This document shows positions 23,134 through 35,976 of a stretch of DNA of 64,000 nt, piece after piece (the first letter of the stretch is position 1; each line of letters opens with the position of its first letter). The DNA is from Ceratorhiza oryzae-sativae (taxonomy: Eukaryota > Basidiomycota > Agaricomycetes > Cantharellales > Ceratobasidiaceae), in assembly GCA_030998015.1 (NCBI GenBank), contig JARWMV010000233.1, positions 2,108,001 to 2,172,000 of the forward strand. The letters are read 5' to 3'. Made by a program: the position numbers and the translations under genes. Below the pieces are notes generated by a model. That model made no database searches. It saw only the letters and a program-made list of their open reading frames with translations, and was not told where the DNA came from.

Positions 23134-23815
23134 CTGAATGGTAGAACCTCGGCTACCTGGCACTGGCGATTATGCAGGCAGGCATATATATTCTATGCTC
23201 CAAGTGCACCATCCCTCGGTATCTAGACATGTTAAACCAGCATCGTCAAGAGACGCTCGAAAAGTCGAACAGCCTACCAGTCAAGATAGGGAACTACCAG
23301 AAAATCGTGTACACAAGATGGCACATGAGCTACATGTTGCTCAGTCCCCGTGCACAGCGGTATCATCGAGGATATCTTCCAGAGGGCGACCAGTAGAATG
23401 CGTGATTATGTGCCCGAGATATCATTCACGGAAGCTGAGGCGAACATTCAAGCTGGGCTTGTAGAGCGCCTGCAGGCATACCTTGACTCGGCTGGAGTGT
23501 GGAAGCCGAGCTCGTTCCTAGATACTATGACCGAGCTCCTGTCATACTCGCCGGTCAGCTTCGATCGAGCGAGTGGAACGTATAACTTACATGTACTGGT
23601 ACATGACTGGGCAAGTACGGCGATCGGCCACCCTACGGAAGTAGCATTGGGACACACTGTGCTACTTCTTGCGGTCTCGATTGACTACGAAGATAGCTTG
23701 GAAATTCTGGCATACAAGCGAGCGGTAGAGGTACATATCAACAGACTGCTTGAGCAGCAACAAGATCCATCCGCAAACAACGCGGCGCGATTTGCACAGG
23801 TGTTCTACCGCACGC
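23134..23815 (+). pseudogene. NLR fragment (NB-ARC end to first TPR)
   Basis: This sequence matches the last exon of the NLR at 10989-14550, starting in the intron acceptor (TGGTAGAACCT against TGGTATAGAACCT). It reads LGYLALAIMQAGIYILCSKC and WHMSYMLLSPRAQR. A deletion of about 29 nt near 23360 then shifts the frame, and the match resumes as GIIEDIFQRATS, FLDTMTELLSYSPVSFD and VHDWASTAIGHPTEVALGHT. It stops at NAARFAQVFYR, just before the TPRs. The patatin domain, the P-loop half of NB-ARC and all TPRs are absent. Divergence from the intact gene is too large for a very recent copy. No coding role is likely. Confidence 0.85.
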
Positions 23816-24861
23816 CAAGTGTAGGCTTCAGAGGAAGGTGGCCTGGTGGGGGCGCGGTGGATCGAAGATAATCTCAAAGCCCAAAATATAATTCTACTCG
23901 TGCCACCCGGGTAACCCCCCCCCCACTACTAAATTATCCCAGACCAATGTCGTCCCCACGCTGTCCCCACATTTTCTCCACGGTCGCCTGCGCACGCCAC
24001 TCGACACAGCATATCGAGTTCCTCTGGAGCTAAATTAATCTCTTATCTTGTTATCTTGGCGGCGCGCCGATGCCAAAACCTGTCCGATCTCTTTCAACGG
24101 CTGTCCGTCTTCCAATGGGATCATAGTGGGAAGCACGACAGGCAGCCTTAGAATACCCATGTCCAAACCGGGTCTCCATATTGTATTGCGCGAAATTCGG
24201 GGTTATACTCAGCGACGTTCGGGTGTGTCTACCCGACCATGCTCTTCCATGACCCATCGTCAAATGTTTATTGTGGAATAGGAAGGGTCGTGAGGAAGGC
24301 ACATGCATTGAATTTCAGTCTCAATTGATCTCTCCAGGATTAGATTTGTCACCTGATCATCGGCACTGAGTTTGACCAGTGACAGGCCATGGTTCTAAAA
24401 ATACGATGAAAGACCATGTGGTAAATTGATGGCCCATGGTCATCTATTTGCGGATCGGCTCCGCCATTGGATTTTTGGTGCCAAGTTCCGGATTGTAGCC
24501 TGCTCAGAAGTATTGGCGTTCGATGCTTGTTGCCTTTGAACCCAGACATCTTCGACGCATAGACCAAGTTTGTTCTAATGGCTAACATATTCGATTTTTT
24601 TTCTGGTGCGGATGGACGGAGAAGACGACGATCCGACCTGCAGAAGCTTCGGGCCGCTTCCCTGTAATCCGGCCCCGCGCTCCAAAGCCCGCGTGAAAGC
24701 ATGCATGCGAGGCATGTGCTTCCTCCGGGCTCGCTGTTTAAAAACAGAATCTGCAGGCTCGAGCACTCCATCCCCCCCTCCTGCTCACGGCCTGCCCCTA
24801 TCCCCCCTGCTCCCCTCGTGGTTGAGCGTCGCAGTTGCCCGTTTCCTCCCTCCCCGCCACC
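23816..24861. other. Intergenic, promoter side of transporter
   Basis: No supported gene. The segment includes a C-rich run near 23913 and C-rich DNA in the 100 bp before the transporter start, which ends in a Kozak-like CCGCCACC just upstream of ATG 24862. Confidence 0.5.
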
Positions 24862-27394
24862 ATGTCCGACGTGCAAGAGAAAGCCGAGATGCATTCCGCA
24901 TCATCCTTTGAGCGCAAAGACCCTGAGGTCGGCCATACGGTCGATCCGGTGTCGGGTAAGTGTTTTCTGGCTGCGATTCCTCCAGTGTGCTTATGCGGCG
25001 GCAGATGACGTAATCCATCAAGTCACGGGTGCGGAGTTTGAGGATCCCAACCTCGACCGCGCGCATTTGGGCGATGTGGAAGAGGACTCGCCGTATCCCG
25101 AGGTCCGGTCTGCCGTCGCCAACACCGACGATGTCGACATGCCATGCAGCACATTCAGGTTGGTTCTTGTCGGAGCTGCGATTGCCCGTGTCTGACGGCC
25201 CCCCAGGTCCTGGTTTCTCGGGCTCATTTGGGCCATCGTGCTCCCCGGCCTGAACCAGTTCTTCTATTTCCGCTACCCCTCTGTCTCCATCGGCAATCTC
25301 GTCGCCCAGCTGCTATCCTACCCCATGGGCCGCTTCCTCGCCTGGGCCCTCCCCCGCCGCACCATCTTGGGCATCAACCTCAACCCCGGCCCATTCTCGA
25401 TCAAGGAGCACGTCCTCATCACCGTCATGGCTACTGTCGGTGCCGGCTCGGCCTATGCCACTGATATTATCAATGTGCAGCGAATCTACTATGGCCAGAC
25501 TTGGAACTTTAGCTACCAGTGGATGATGGTCATGAGCACCCAGCTCATCGGCTTCTCCATCGGTGGTATCGCCCGTCGCTTCCTTGTCGCTCCACCGAGT
25601 ATGATCTGGCCCGCCAACCTCGTTTACTGCGCGCTGTTCAACACCCTCCACAGCCAGCAGTACGCCGGTGCCGGTAACCGCGGCGGTATTAGTCGTGAAC
25701 GGTTCTTCTTGTACGGATTCCTCGGTAGCTTCTGCTGGTACTTTTTGCCAGGCTACCTCTTTACCGCCCTCTCGTACTTTTCGTGGGTCTGCTGGATCGC
25801 CCCGAAGAACGTCAAGGTCAACCAGATGTTCGGCGTCATCCATGGCATGGGTATGTCGCTCATCACGTTCGACTGGTCCCAGATTGCCTACATCGGCTCG
25901 CCACTCGCCACCCCATGGTGGGCTGAAGCCAATGTCATCGGTGGATTCTTCTTCTTCTTCTGGTTCCTCACGCCGATCCTGTACTACACCAACACCTGGT
26001 ACTCGCAGTACATGCCGATTTCGAGCCGGACGTCATACGACAACCAGAACCAGCCCTACAATGTCACTCGGATCTTGACGCCCGAGGCAACTCTCGATCG
26101 GGAGGCGTACAAGGCGTACTCTCCGCTCTTCCTCTCGACCACCTTTGCGCTCTCATACGGCCTCTCCTTCGCCTCGATCACCTCCACGATTGTGCACGCC
26201 ATCCTCTACTTCCGCAAGCAGATCTGGACCCAGGCTCGTCGTTCGTTGCACGAGCAGCCTGATATCCACGCTCGGCTCATGAGCCGCTACCCGCAGGTCC
26301 CCGAGTGGTGGTACGCCCTTATTTTTAGTGAGTAGCACGACCTGCTTGGTTGGGCTTGGCTGACAATCAATCTAGTTCCGTCTCTGGTCTTCGGCATCGT
26401 CTGTATTGAAGTCTGGCCGACCCAAATGCCAGTCTGGGCGCTCTTCCTCGCCCTCATCATCGCCTTCGTCTACATCATCCCCATCGGCATGATCCAGGCT
26501 ATCACCAACCAACAGGTCGGCTTGAACGTCATCACCGAGCTCATCATTGGTTACGCCCTTCCGGGTCATCCTATCGCTATGATGATGTTCAAGACCTGGG
26601 GGTACATCAGCATGGCTCAGCTTTGCAGTTTACGTCAGACTTCAAGCTCGGCCACTACATGAAGATCCCACCTCGCCCCATGTTCACCGCGCAGGTCTTT
26701 GCCACAGTGATTGCCGGTACGGTTCAGCTGGGCGTGCAGTCCTGGATGTGGACAAATGTGTCGGGAATGTGCACTACAGACCAGCCTGACGGGTTCATCT
26801 GCCCGTCGACCGAGGTGTTCGGTACGGCCTCGATTATTTGGGGCGTGATCGGACCCGGTTTGCAGTTTAGCAAGGGACAGATCTACTATGGTTTGGTCTT
26901 CTTTTTCCTCGGGGGTGCCATTGCTCCAGTTATTCCTTGGTTGATCACGAGGAGGTATCCCAACTCGTTTGCCAAGTATATCAACTTCCCGGTCATTTTC
27001 AATGGCACTGGCCTGATCCCACCGGCCTCTGCGATCAACTACGTGCCATGGGCGATTGTCGGATTCATCTTCCAATATGTCATCCGCCGTCGTCACTTCC
27101 AGTGGTGGGCCAAGTACAACTGTGAGTCTAACCTTGGTGTTGATTTCCATGTACAATTTCTGATCATTGTATGCGTGATTTTCAGACGTCTTGTCCGCAG
27201 CACTCGATTCGGGAGTGGCTATCTCGATCGTCTTGATCTTTTTCTGCTTGCAGTATCCCAAGAACGGGACAATCGGCGCCACAAATGTGGCGACCTGGTG
27301 GGGCAACACGGTGTATTCAAACACGGCGGACGCGGCTGGCACGCCGTTGAGAATTTTGGGGGATGGGGAAACGTTTGGGCCTTCGTCTTGGTAA
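24862..27394 (+). CDS. OPT-family oligopeptide transporter (one apparent frame break)
   Basis: A proton-coupled transporter of small peptides or metal-peptide conjugates in the plasma membrane. Exons are 24862-24955, 25005-25158, 25207-26327, 26376-27121 and 27186-27394. The acidic N-terminus is followed by many hydrophobic segments. Both OPT hallmarks are present: NPG (GINLNPGPFSIKEH) and KIPPR (GHYMKIPPRPMF). NVKVNQMFGVIHGMGMSL and IFNGTGLIPPASAINY are also family-typical. The start has a Kozak-like CCGCCACCATG. Near 26620 the frame jumps: GYISMAQ continues as LQFTSDFKLGHY one base out of register. The exon phases also require one missing base, so this is a 1-nt deletion or a sequence error. 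Otherwise the protein is full-length (about 775 residues) with strong codon bias, which favours a functional gene. Confidence 0.88.
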
Positions 27395-28513
27395 CGAGTT
27401 GGACTGGTCTGTACTTGGTTTCTGGGCCCGCGGTTCACCCAGGATGGAACTATCTGTTGTAATTGCGCTGTATAATAGGAATGTGCCAACATACCATTCT
27501 CCATATCGCCGTGTGATTTGAGGGTTTCGGAACGGATTGAATGTTTGGTAGGTTACGGATATGGACTTGCTCCAAGGTCACCATCCGCAAGAATACCCGT
27601 CGCCTATTCGCGTCTCATCCCTCCGTACGGTCCTTTCCGCGTTGATCTCCCCATTACTGGTTAATGTTATTATGTTAGGCGATGATACGCTCTAGTTCAG
27701 CGCTGAGCTCAATGTCCCTGACGACTTGGACCAGAGGGGCGGCCCCGACCTGGGTTGTTTTGGTATCCATCAATATATTGCACACATGCAATCGATGAAT
27801 GTTCATGACAGACTCACCTAACCTCCTCCAAACCAAGACGAAGACCCCGGATGACCTGATCTCCACGCATACAGCCATCCATTGCGGCCCATCTGCCATC
27901 CGCCAGGCTTATACTAGCCAGCCATTACGATGAGATGATGATCCTATTAATGAATGTGCACCCTAAGAGAATGGATGCCTTCCCGTAAGATCTAAGTTTA
28001 ACGCCAAGCTAAGTTCGGCTATTCGCGGCGTGGTGCGATTACAAAATGGAGTAACGAGTCGGTAATAAATTATAACATCGTCCAGACTTTGGGACTGGTT
28101 AGCTTACCTAGTTTAGCTTTAGCTCTTATGGGAAGGCGTCCAATGCGCATGCATACACCACACGAAGGTCCATGTTACCATCGTTCGTTTTGGTGGGTAA
28201 TTGGGCCAAACAATCGGAATATGCGATTGTCCTGGCGGTGAACATGATTTAATGAGTGGTCTACCAGCGCACAGCGCTGAGATCACTTATCATTATTTAC
28301 TAGTACAGGGCGGAGAATAGAAGTCATCAATCACAACAAGCCGAATCAGTCCAGTCAAAGTAGCAAACTAAACGGAAACTCACGGGACAAAACTAGAGAG
28401 AGAAAGAGACAGACAGACAGGCAGAACTGAAACAGAATCAAGAAAAAAGAATCAACCAGAAAATCGAGGAATTAAGAAAATCAGGAGAAAATCGAGCAGA
28501 AACAATCAAAAAC
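27395..28513. other. Convergent intergenic region
   Basis: The 3' flanks of the OPT gene (plus) and the tailed membrane-protein gene (minus). No supported gene. 28380-28500 is strongly A/purine-rich on plus, probably the 3' UTR of the minus-strand gene. Confidence 0.5.
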
Positions 28514-30781
28514 TTAAAAATCTAAGTCCAGGTCGACGGACTGTAGAGCGGCCGCGGGCGAAAACCCAGCAAATACTGTAGGGGTTCCGGAGGGACCAGC
28601 TCCTGCGGCCCGGCGGCGTGGGCGAGGGACCCGCTTGATCGTCCGTGGTCCGCCGCGTTCGGCCGCTTCTCTCTCCGGCACCAGAGCCATTCGACTCGGC
28701 GACGGCTGTGGAGACAGAAGCATAGGCATTGGGGAATGGGCACGAGGTGGCGTGCACAGGATGATCGGCGACAGGGCGCAGGGTTGAGGCGACAGGGCGG
28801 GGACAACATTGGGGGTGGCCATAAGAGTGCTGTGGTCCGTCCAGCCTGCTCCCGTAGTCAAGGCAAAGTGCTCAGGCAGGACTGTATCGACCTCCATCGA
28901 CGGCTCCCGCGCCGTCTTCGCCGCCTTCCGCTCCTTCTTGACCTTAGCCGCGAGCTTCCACTCGGACCGATGCAGTACTGCCATTGCTTTTTGCTCTGGT
29001 TTGGCCGTGCACGCGTCTACGATCTGCTTGGGCCCATCCAATGGCGAAACCTTGCGCTTGCACCGAATGGCCGTTGCGTGTCCTTGACGAAGGGCGCTGA
29101 ACCGGGATGGCGCAATGGGCAAAGCGATGACGGGGAGTCCGGGGTTGATGCTAACGGGGCTGGGAACCGACGATGACCTGACTGTAGAAGAGTCGGGCGT
29201 CAGGTCGGGAACGGACTCTACTGACGAGGGTTGGGAAGCAAAGAGCGCGGGGAGAAATTGGCTCGAGGTGGGTTGTGCGGCTCCGGCCTGGGTCCGGTCC
29301 ACCGGGCTTGGCCACTCTGGCCCCCTAAGGGCAACACGTTGACGACACAGGGCAAACGAACCGTTAGCCCGGCATGGGCACTGAGGCAGGAACCCCCTGC
29401 GGCGTGTGCCCTGTGAAAAGTCAGACTTGCAGGAGTCGCCCAAAAAAGTAAAGCTCACCCCCGCTACCAGCCCCTTCATCCTCGTCTCTATCTGCTGGCA
29501 TTTTCTATCCACATTTGAGCGCTGCAATGACCGGTTGTGGGTGTTTAAGACAGTGAGTCGAATGCAGCCACCTACCTGTCCAGCGGGCTGGCTTTCATCC
29601 ACGACTTCCTTCAGGTGTTCGCATCGGCCGGGTTGGTTAGTCGGTGTATCGTCCTCAAATCTAGGCTGTGATGGGGGGTTATGCTCCTTATCGTAGGTGT
29701 CGTCCCATCCAAACACCAGGTCTGACATCGTTCGGCTGATCGATGCTGTCAAATGTCAATCACATCAATGCCACGCGTCGATCAAAGAAGCATGTCATAG
29801 CCTACTGATTGCCTTCTTGGAGTACCCGAGCAGTCGACTGCGGGCGATGTACACCCAGATGCAAAGCGCCACCAGGGTGGCCACGATAAGTGCAATGGTC
29901 CAACTTCGAGTCAGCCGTGTGGACAAGTATAGGAGGCTGTAGGTCCCACTCAGGGATACTACGACGACTATCCAATGGGTCGGGGACAGCGGGTATAGAG
30001 TGCGGAGGGCATCCGCACACTCATTAAAATGGCGCGCAAACGTGGACAGTTCTATCAATATGGAGGTGTTTAGCATTTGACCCCTCTTGAGTGCATATCA
30101 GACTGACCCATATTCAACCCTTGATACGCCCCAAAGATACTAGTCACAACAGCAGTCGTGATAACGGAGGCCCACACGGGCTTCGATATGATGATAATCA
30201 CGGGGGGAAGAGTGGAGCCGACGGGGGTCATATGAACGACCAGATAGCCAAAGGTGGTCAGTAAGGCAGCAAGTCGAAAAGCTGGTGTCATTATGCATGC
30301 CCGCACAACGAGATAGGCAAGAGGGAGGGTGCTATTAACAATATTTGTGTTTTCTGCTCGCGCTGTGATGAGCGAAGTACAGGCTTTTGGCCATAGCGTG
30401 GCTCACCTTGACCTGGCAGACCAGCCAAGCTCTCAAGCTTACGTATAATTTCTTCTATCGCAATATGGCTCAAGGCTACGATATAGCGTTCGTCGTATGT
30501 CTTGTATCCCGGTCGGTAGAAGCTATGGAAATAGTTTCAGCGTCAGGCCCAAACAGGGGGATGTCATCAAAGGTAAAAGCAACGTACTTCATAGTCTCGT
30601 AACGGACATACAGGCCAACGAGTTCACGTACAATGTGGCGCGAGTATGCGTAGACGTGCCCATAGACGACAAGAGCGGAGAGTATGAGGATTGGCGATAG
30701 AGCGAATAGGGGGAAGAGGCCTGTGATGGCAAGCTGGGCCGTGAGGAGCAGGCAGATGATAGAAATAATGAAACGTTGCAT
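28514..30781 (-). CDS. Multi-pass membrane protein with Pro/Ser-rich tail (family member A)
   Basis: Not a recognised family. From ATG at 30781 the protein begins MQRFIISIICLLLTAQLAIT, a hydrophobic stretch with further segments (FALSPILILSALVVYGHVYA). A GTACGT...ATAG intron joins YETM to NFYRPGYKTYDERYIV. Later exons give more membrane segments (LPPVIIIISKPVWASVITTA; WTIALIVATLVALCIWVYIA). A cytosolic, Pro/Ser-rich tail of about 300 residues ends LDLDF at 28514. The tail carries VESVPDLTPDSS and a basic patch WKLAAKVKKERKAAK, followed by SMEVDTV. Similar pieces occur in the same order in the gene at 39377-41891, so the two look like paralogs. Splice sites in the middle (about 29400-29600) are provisional. 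Function unknown; topology suggests a surface or endomembrane protein. Confidence 0.62.
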
Positions 30782-32326
30782 GTTTCGACGGTGGAGTATT
30801 AAGGAGGCGTGAGGATTATTGGCGAGCAAAATTAGTATCAGTTGGTGACTATAAGCTGCTCGGGGGATGAACGACGTTCTACGGAGGGACCCGTATTAGC
30901 GCCGATGGGTCTTTATTGGCCGTTACAACTCTGTTGGAGTAACTCATAAGGCAGAGAGGAAATGAAACGGGGAGATACGCACCAATTTAGCAAAGATCTA
31001 AGGTTATATAGTTCACCCAGGTTCCAAGTACCAAGCTTGAAAGGGCACGCACAGAGCAGCGATATACGTCATCTGGTGCCCACATATATATAAGCACATG
31101 ACTCTTGATTCATGTTCGTTTGGGGGACGGGCTGCTGAGGGGGGAGAGATACCGTTGCTCGTTTATAGATATTCCTGCAGAACTAGGAGGCGCAAGGATA
31201 CATCCCTTCAATGGACACCACAAGTCAGGCGCCACATTCACTTATCCAGCAACACCTTGTCATTCGAAGAGCAGGCCGTTCAAAGAGTTCTAAATTGTTT
31301 TTTCTGATCGCTAACCATATGTAAGGCGTGAGGATGTTGCTATAGTTGGAAAACATGGCGTACCTAGCTACCAAGAGATGACGAATCTCAAATCATGATG
31401 GCCATGAGCGGCAGTTACTGATATTTATGATCAACTAACTGGATTGTAACGATGTTTGGCGTTGTACAAATGGATATCAAGCACAAATTCTGTAGGAAAC
31501 AGACTACGACAATAGTGTTATCAATTGTCTTATTCCACAAAGTAGAGCTCTCACTCACTAACAAGCATCTTAGTTTAGCACGCGAATCCAGGCTGGAACA
31601 TCCGGATTCTGTGACCAGCATTCATCTCTTCCCTACGTTAGCCATAATCTGATTGTCTCAGTTATACCGCCCAACGCCACTTTCGCCTTTGCTTCAACTG
31701 GGGATTAGAAATTCGAATGGTCAGTCCAACATATCGTTTTCCGGCGGCTGTTCTCAGAATCGATCATGCGAAGCCGAAATTTTCTGCCGAGTCGTAGTCG
31801 TGGTTTAACAGTCTTGTTGGTTCGATTTTCCGTAATCTATTGAATGTTCGAACCTAACAGAAACACGTCACTTACCGCGATCCAGGCGAGAAACTAACAA
31901 CAACCAACTGGAAGGATGACCAAGCACTCAAATAGCGGCCGAGCGAGTATAACACTAGCAGTTCATTTATTAGTAAGTAAGACCCTGCCACTTTTATTAA
32001 TTGCTGAACGCAGCTGGTGAACCGTGCGCAACAGCACTGTGGTGAGGCAGCCCACCTGAATTCATTAATCTGTTTCATAGTAAATACGGTGGTTGAAATG
32101 AACATAAAACGGTAGCTTATTTGGTTTCAATGCATCCGGTACCATAAGGGTATCAAAATTTGCTCGCCATGCTGCTGTCCTGGTGGTCGTCAAACACGGG
32201 CCAGTATCTGCGCAATCTCGCCTCCCTTATCCCATAGCACAGCCACGTTTCAGGAACAATGATCACGGCTGGGGAAAAAGGTAAACATATCAACTATCAA
32301 CTAATATCAACTAATAATGGGACGAC

Positions 32327-32375
32327 GGCCCTGAGGATTAGTCATAAGCTACTCAGGGCCTCAAGCTACTCAGGG
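32327..32375. repeat. 9-bp hairpin plus duplicated AAGCTACTCAGGG
   Basis: GGCCCTGAG (32327-32335) and its exact complement (32352-32360) flank a 16-nt loop. The 13-mer AAGCTACTCAGGG occurs at 32346-32358 and again at 32363-32375. Three ATCAACTA-like units lie immediately upstream. Such packing is typical of transposon subterminal DNA, but no ends could be fixed. Confidence 0.6.
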
Positions 32376-32722
32376 TTTAAGTCTAAGCGCCGAGTCCGAG
32401 TCACAGACACAAGCTCAAAGGGGGGTCAGCGCGTATCTCAGCGAGTTTGCGTCGTATCGTCATGTAGATAGGCTCATAAAAAAGAGAAAATTCGATTACA
32501 TTGGAGCGCATGTGCACCGATTGCTCAAGCGATTGCGCCGCTTAGTAAAACGTAAATTATGACTCCCAGAAATGCTTCCCCCCTCAATTCTCAGCCAAAT
32601 CGCTTGGTTGAGAGTTCGTTCGAAAGCTCTCAGCGCAGCGAACACTTCCTGTTAAGAGCTCTTACTTGGGGAGCGCGATCCTGCCTTGGTGGAACGCTCC
32701 CCCCTGAGGCCCTCTTGGAATT

Positions 32723-32760
32723 TGATTACATGTGATTAGACTTTTGATTAGACCCGATTA
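32723..32760. repeat. Four GATTA motifs in 38 bp
   Basis: GATTACA, GATTAGA, GATTAGA and GATTA start at 32723, 32733, 32745 and about 32755, all on the same strand with 10-12 bp spacing. The first lies about 20 bp after a GC-rich hairpin. The spacing near one helical turn would suit a protein-binding array or transposon subterminal repeats. No other copy was noticed. Confidence 0.45.
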
Positions 32761-33615
32761 CAACAATAAGTCACGGAGGCGTTTTCACCTCGGGGTTGGC
32801 AACAAAAAATCAGGGGCTGCAACCACATGGGGAGAAACAAAAAATAGGCACATCAAGGAAAAAAAGAAGGCTATCTCCCCATACCAGTGTGTACATTTAA
32901 AAAGAGCTGTGAGTGTGTATACTGGATTGTAATTTGAGATTTTGACTGAAATAAATTCAAGTGTCACAGATTCCTAAAACAACACCCAAAATCCTCAATC
33001 TACAAACACTTTGCCAAATGTCAGTGCCTAAAGTAATTATAGTTATGTTATTGAACCTTTTCTAGGTCAAATCCTACTACCCCTGAACGTGTCAGAGCTC
33101 AGGCCTGTGAGGCAGATCATGAGGAATGTCAACAAATCAGTCCAGACGCTAGACGTATACCTCAGCCCCATTTTAATGCACCCATTGCTGGGCCAAGTAA
33201 CGCACCTGCGTTGACAAACCAACAAATTGCTCAATGGGCAAGACAACAACAAGAACGGGAGAGAAGACAAGAAGAAGAGGAGAGGCTAGCAGCTGCAGTG
33301 CCACCAGCCCCCATTCAACCACCTCCTGTTCCAGCGCCAGCAGGTCCACCAGTGTTGAATGCAAGACAGATTGGACAGCGAGCAAGAAGGGCCCAAGAAC
33401 AAGCTGAACATCAGGCACAGGCAGCTGCTATAATTGAAGGGGTGCCTCAAATTCCACCAGGAGGCCAGGAGGTAAGTAAAAATCTCTCTGATGCCACTTG
33501 AATACTAACCAAATTATTTTAGGCAGGAGCAAACGCTAATCCAGCTATTCAGCAAAACCATGCGGGAGATTATGACACAGATGAGGTGGGTTGTGCATTC
33601 TCATCTGAATTATGA

Positions 33616-35976
33616 TTGGAGAATCTCATATATCAATTATTATATTATATTATAAAGGGGAGAGAACAGATGCCTGTGCTGCAATTAGAAGAAGCCATGG
33701 GGGCTCAAGCTGAAGCACATGAGGCACGTTGGGCAGTGGTCCAGAATCTGACTGCGGAAGGAAGGCAGAACATTGGAGAGATGAATGTTGTGTGCCAGCA
33801 CTGTGGGGCATACCACTGGGAACAGGAGAAACTGTCCAAGTCACAAGCTAACAATCCACTCTTTGGATCCTGCTGCCAAGAAGGTTGCATCCAGATCCTG
33901 CTCACCAGACGACCACCCCCTGAGCTTTGGCAACTCTATACCTGTAGCCATCCACTATCCGACAACTTCTTTAGTCATATACGTCAGTTCAACTCAGCTC
34001 TAGCCTTTGCTTCAATGGGCTTTGGTGGATTTGCAGAGCATCTTCCTGGGTGTGGACCATATGTTTTCAAGATCAGCGGCAAGGTGTATCATTCTACTGG
34101 AAATCTGCAGCCACAGCCAGGACGTGATTCAGCATATGCATTGTTATTTGTCTATGACTCTTTAGACGAGGCTGCACACTGGCACTCCAATAATCCTTAC
34201 AATGGCAGGTGTGATCCAGGCTTGATGCATTTGCTCACAGGTGTTATTCACACACACCATCACTATGCAGGCATCTATAAGCAAATTTGGCAGCTCACAA
34301 GAGATCAGCCAGCTCAAAGGCTATCTATGATTATTAGGCAAAATCATACACTTGACCCAAGGCATTACAACTGTCCAACCAATGACGAATTAGCACTTAT
34401 CTTTCCAGGAGAGGGTCTTAATAGGGAAAGTGATATTGTTGTTCACCGTGCTGATGAAAATGGTGGGATAGAGAGGATAAGCACATGGAATCCGGCTTAC
34501 ATCACTTTACACTATGTGCTACTTCTCATTTTTGGTGAGCACAGGTACCATCGGGGTATCCCAGTGCACAATGCTCCATGGGCCCCAGGATTTGCACAAC
34601 CAGGTGCAGGTGGCAATAACTCAGATAATGAGAGTGACAGCCATGCAGATAACAATCCACCTATCCAACGTGGGCAGAGGGCCACTGTCTCAGAGCTGGA
34701 ATACTACGCTTATATGCTCTTTCCTAGAGAGTTTTTCACAAGTGACAATGCAATGCCTGGCCCGGATGTACACTTTGGGACAATATTCCGGGCATGTCAA
34801 CTTTTCCAGCAGCTCTTGGTGGATATATGGGCTATCATAGATCAGGCACGTTTGATTTGGATGCGCATGAATCAAGCAACCATCCAGTGTGACCTCTACT
34901 TGGGCTTGGTGGATGCATTGCATACTGACGTCTTGGCTGCTGGAGCAAATCAAGGAACTATATTGGCTTCTTCTTACTATGGTGGTGCACACCAGATGGC
35001 AGAATCCTACCAGGATGCCATGGCTATTGCACGCTATCTTGGACCTCCTCAATTCTTTGTCACAATGACTGCCAACCCAAACTGGCCAGAACTCAAATAG
35101 GCTTTGCTACCTGGACAAGTTCCTGCAGATTGGCCAGACTTAGCTGTATGTGTTTTTGAACTAAAACAACATGCCCTGCTTCATGACATTGCCAAAAACC
35201 ATGTACTGGGCCGCTGCATTGCTCATGTCCACACAATTGAATTTCAAAAAAGAGGCCTACCCCATATGCATTTGTTGGTATGGGTGGAGAGGGCTTCCCA
35301 TCTCATTGCCCCTGATGATGTAGATGAGGTAATCTCAGCAGAGCTGCCTGATCCTGCAGACCATGACCTCTATGAGACTGTTACTACTTCAATGCTTCAC
35401 GGTCCATGTGGCCCAAATTTCCCCAATGCTTCTTGCTGGGACACACAGAAGCAGGTGTGCAAACAAGGATATTGGCCCTTGAAACCTTGGTGTCCCACCA
35501 CAACAATGATCCCAAATTCTTATCCACAATACCAGCGTCGAAACAATGGCCGAACCTTTACCAAGCGCTTTGGTGGCCAAGAACTTACTTTTGACAACGG
35601 AGTGTTGTACCTCATAGCCCATTCCTATCCCCGGTACAATTGCCATATCAATGTTGAAACTTGCTCCGGAATCAACGCCATCAAATATATATTCAAATAC
35701 GTTTACAAAGGGGTGACCGTGTTTCAATTGAAATCACAAATCAACAGGAACGAGAGGCAGTGGATGAGATTAAAATGCATCTGGATGCCCGATGGGTCTC
35801 TCCCTATGAGGCTATGTGGCGGATTAGCCGATTCTCCTTGCATCAGGAGGTGCCTAATATATAGCTACAGGTGCATCTCCCAGATCAGGAGACAATTATT
35901 TTCCAAGGTGACAACCTTATCCAAGACATTGTTGCAAATCGGAAGGATACAATGCTCACTGGCTACTTCAAACTGA
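33616..35976 (+). pseudogene. Helitron Rep region (N domain and HUH nuclease)
   Basis: Open from 33616 to a TAG at 35098-35100, which falls between NWPELK and ALLPGQ; the frame itself continues unchanged beyond it, so this is a simple nonsense change. Downstream, HTIEFQKRGLPHMHLLVWV is the two-histidine metal-binding motif of HUH endonucleases, and INAIKYIFKYVYKG holds the tyrosine region used for strand transfer. After 35715 the family-like reading moves to another frame (DRVSIEITNQQE, VSPYEAMWRISRFSLHQEVP). Both the stop and the shift would inactivate Rep. Relatives nick and re-ligate single-stranded DNA at element ends. Confidence 0.85.

Larger units (their letters stand above)
30782..33059. 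other. Gene-poor region before the Helitron
   Basis: No supported gene in about 2.3 kb. It holds ATCAACTA-type repeats (about 32287-32315), a perfect 9-bp hairpin (32327-32335/32352-32360), an 8-bp hairpin (32668-32675/32695-32702) and a cluster of GATTA motifs (32723-32760). Part of this probably belongs to the Helitron 5' region or to older element debris. Confidence 0.5.
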
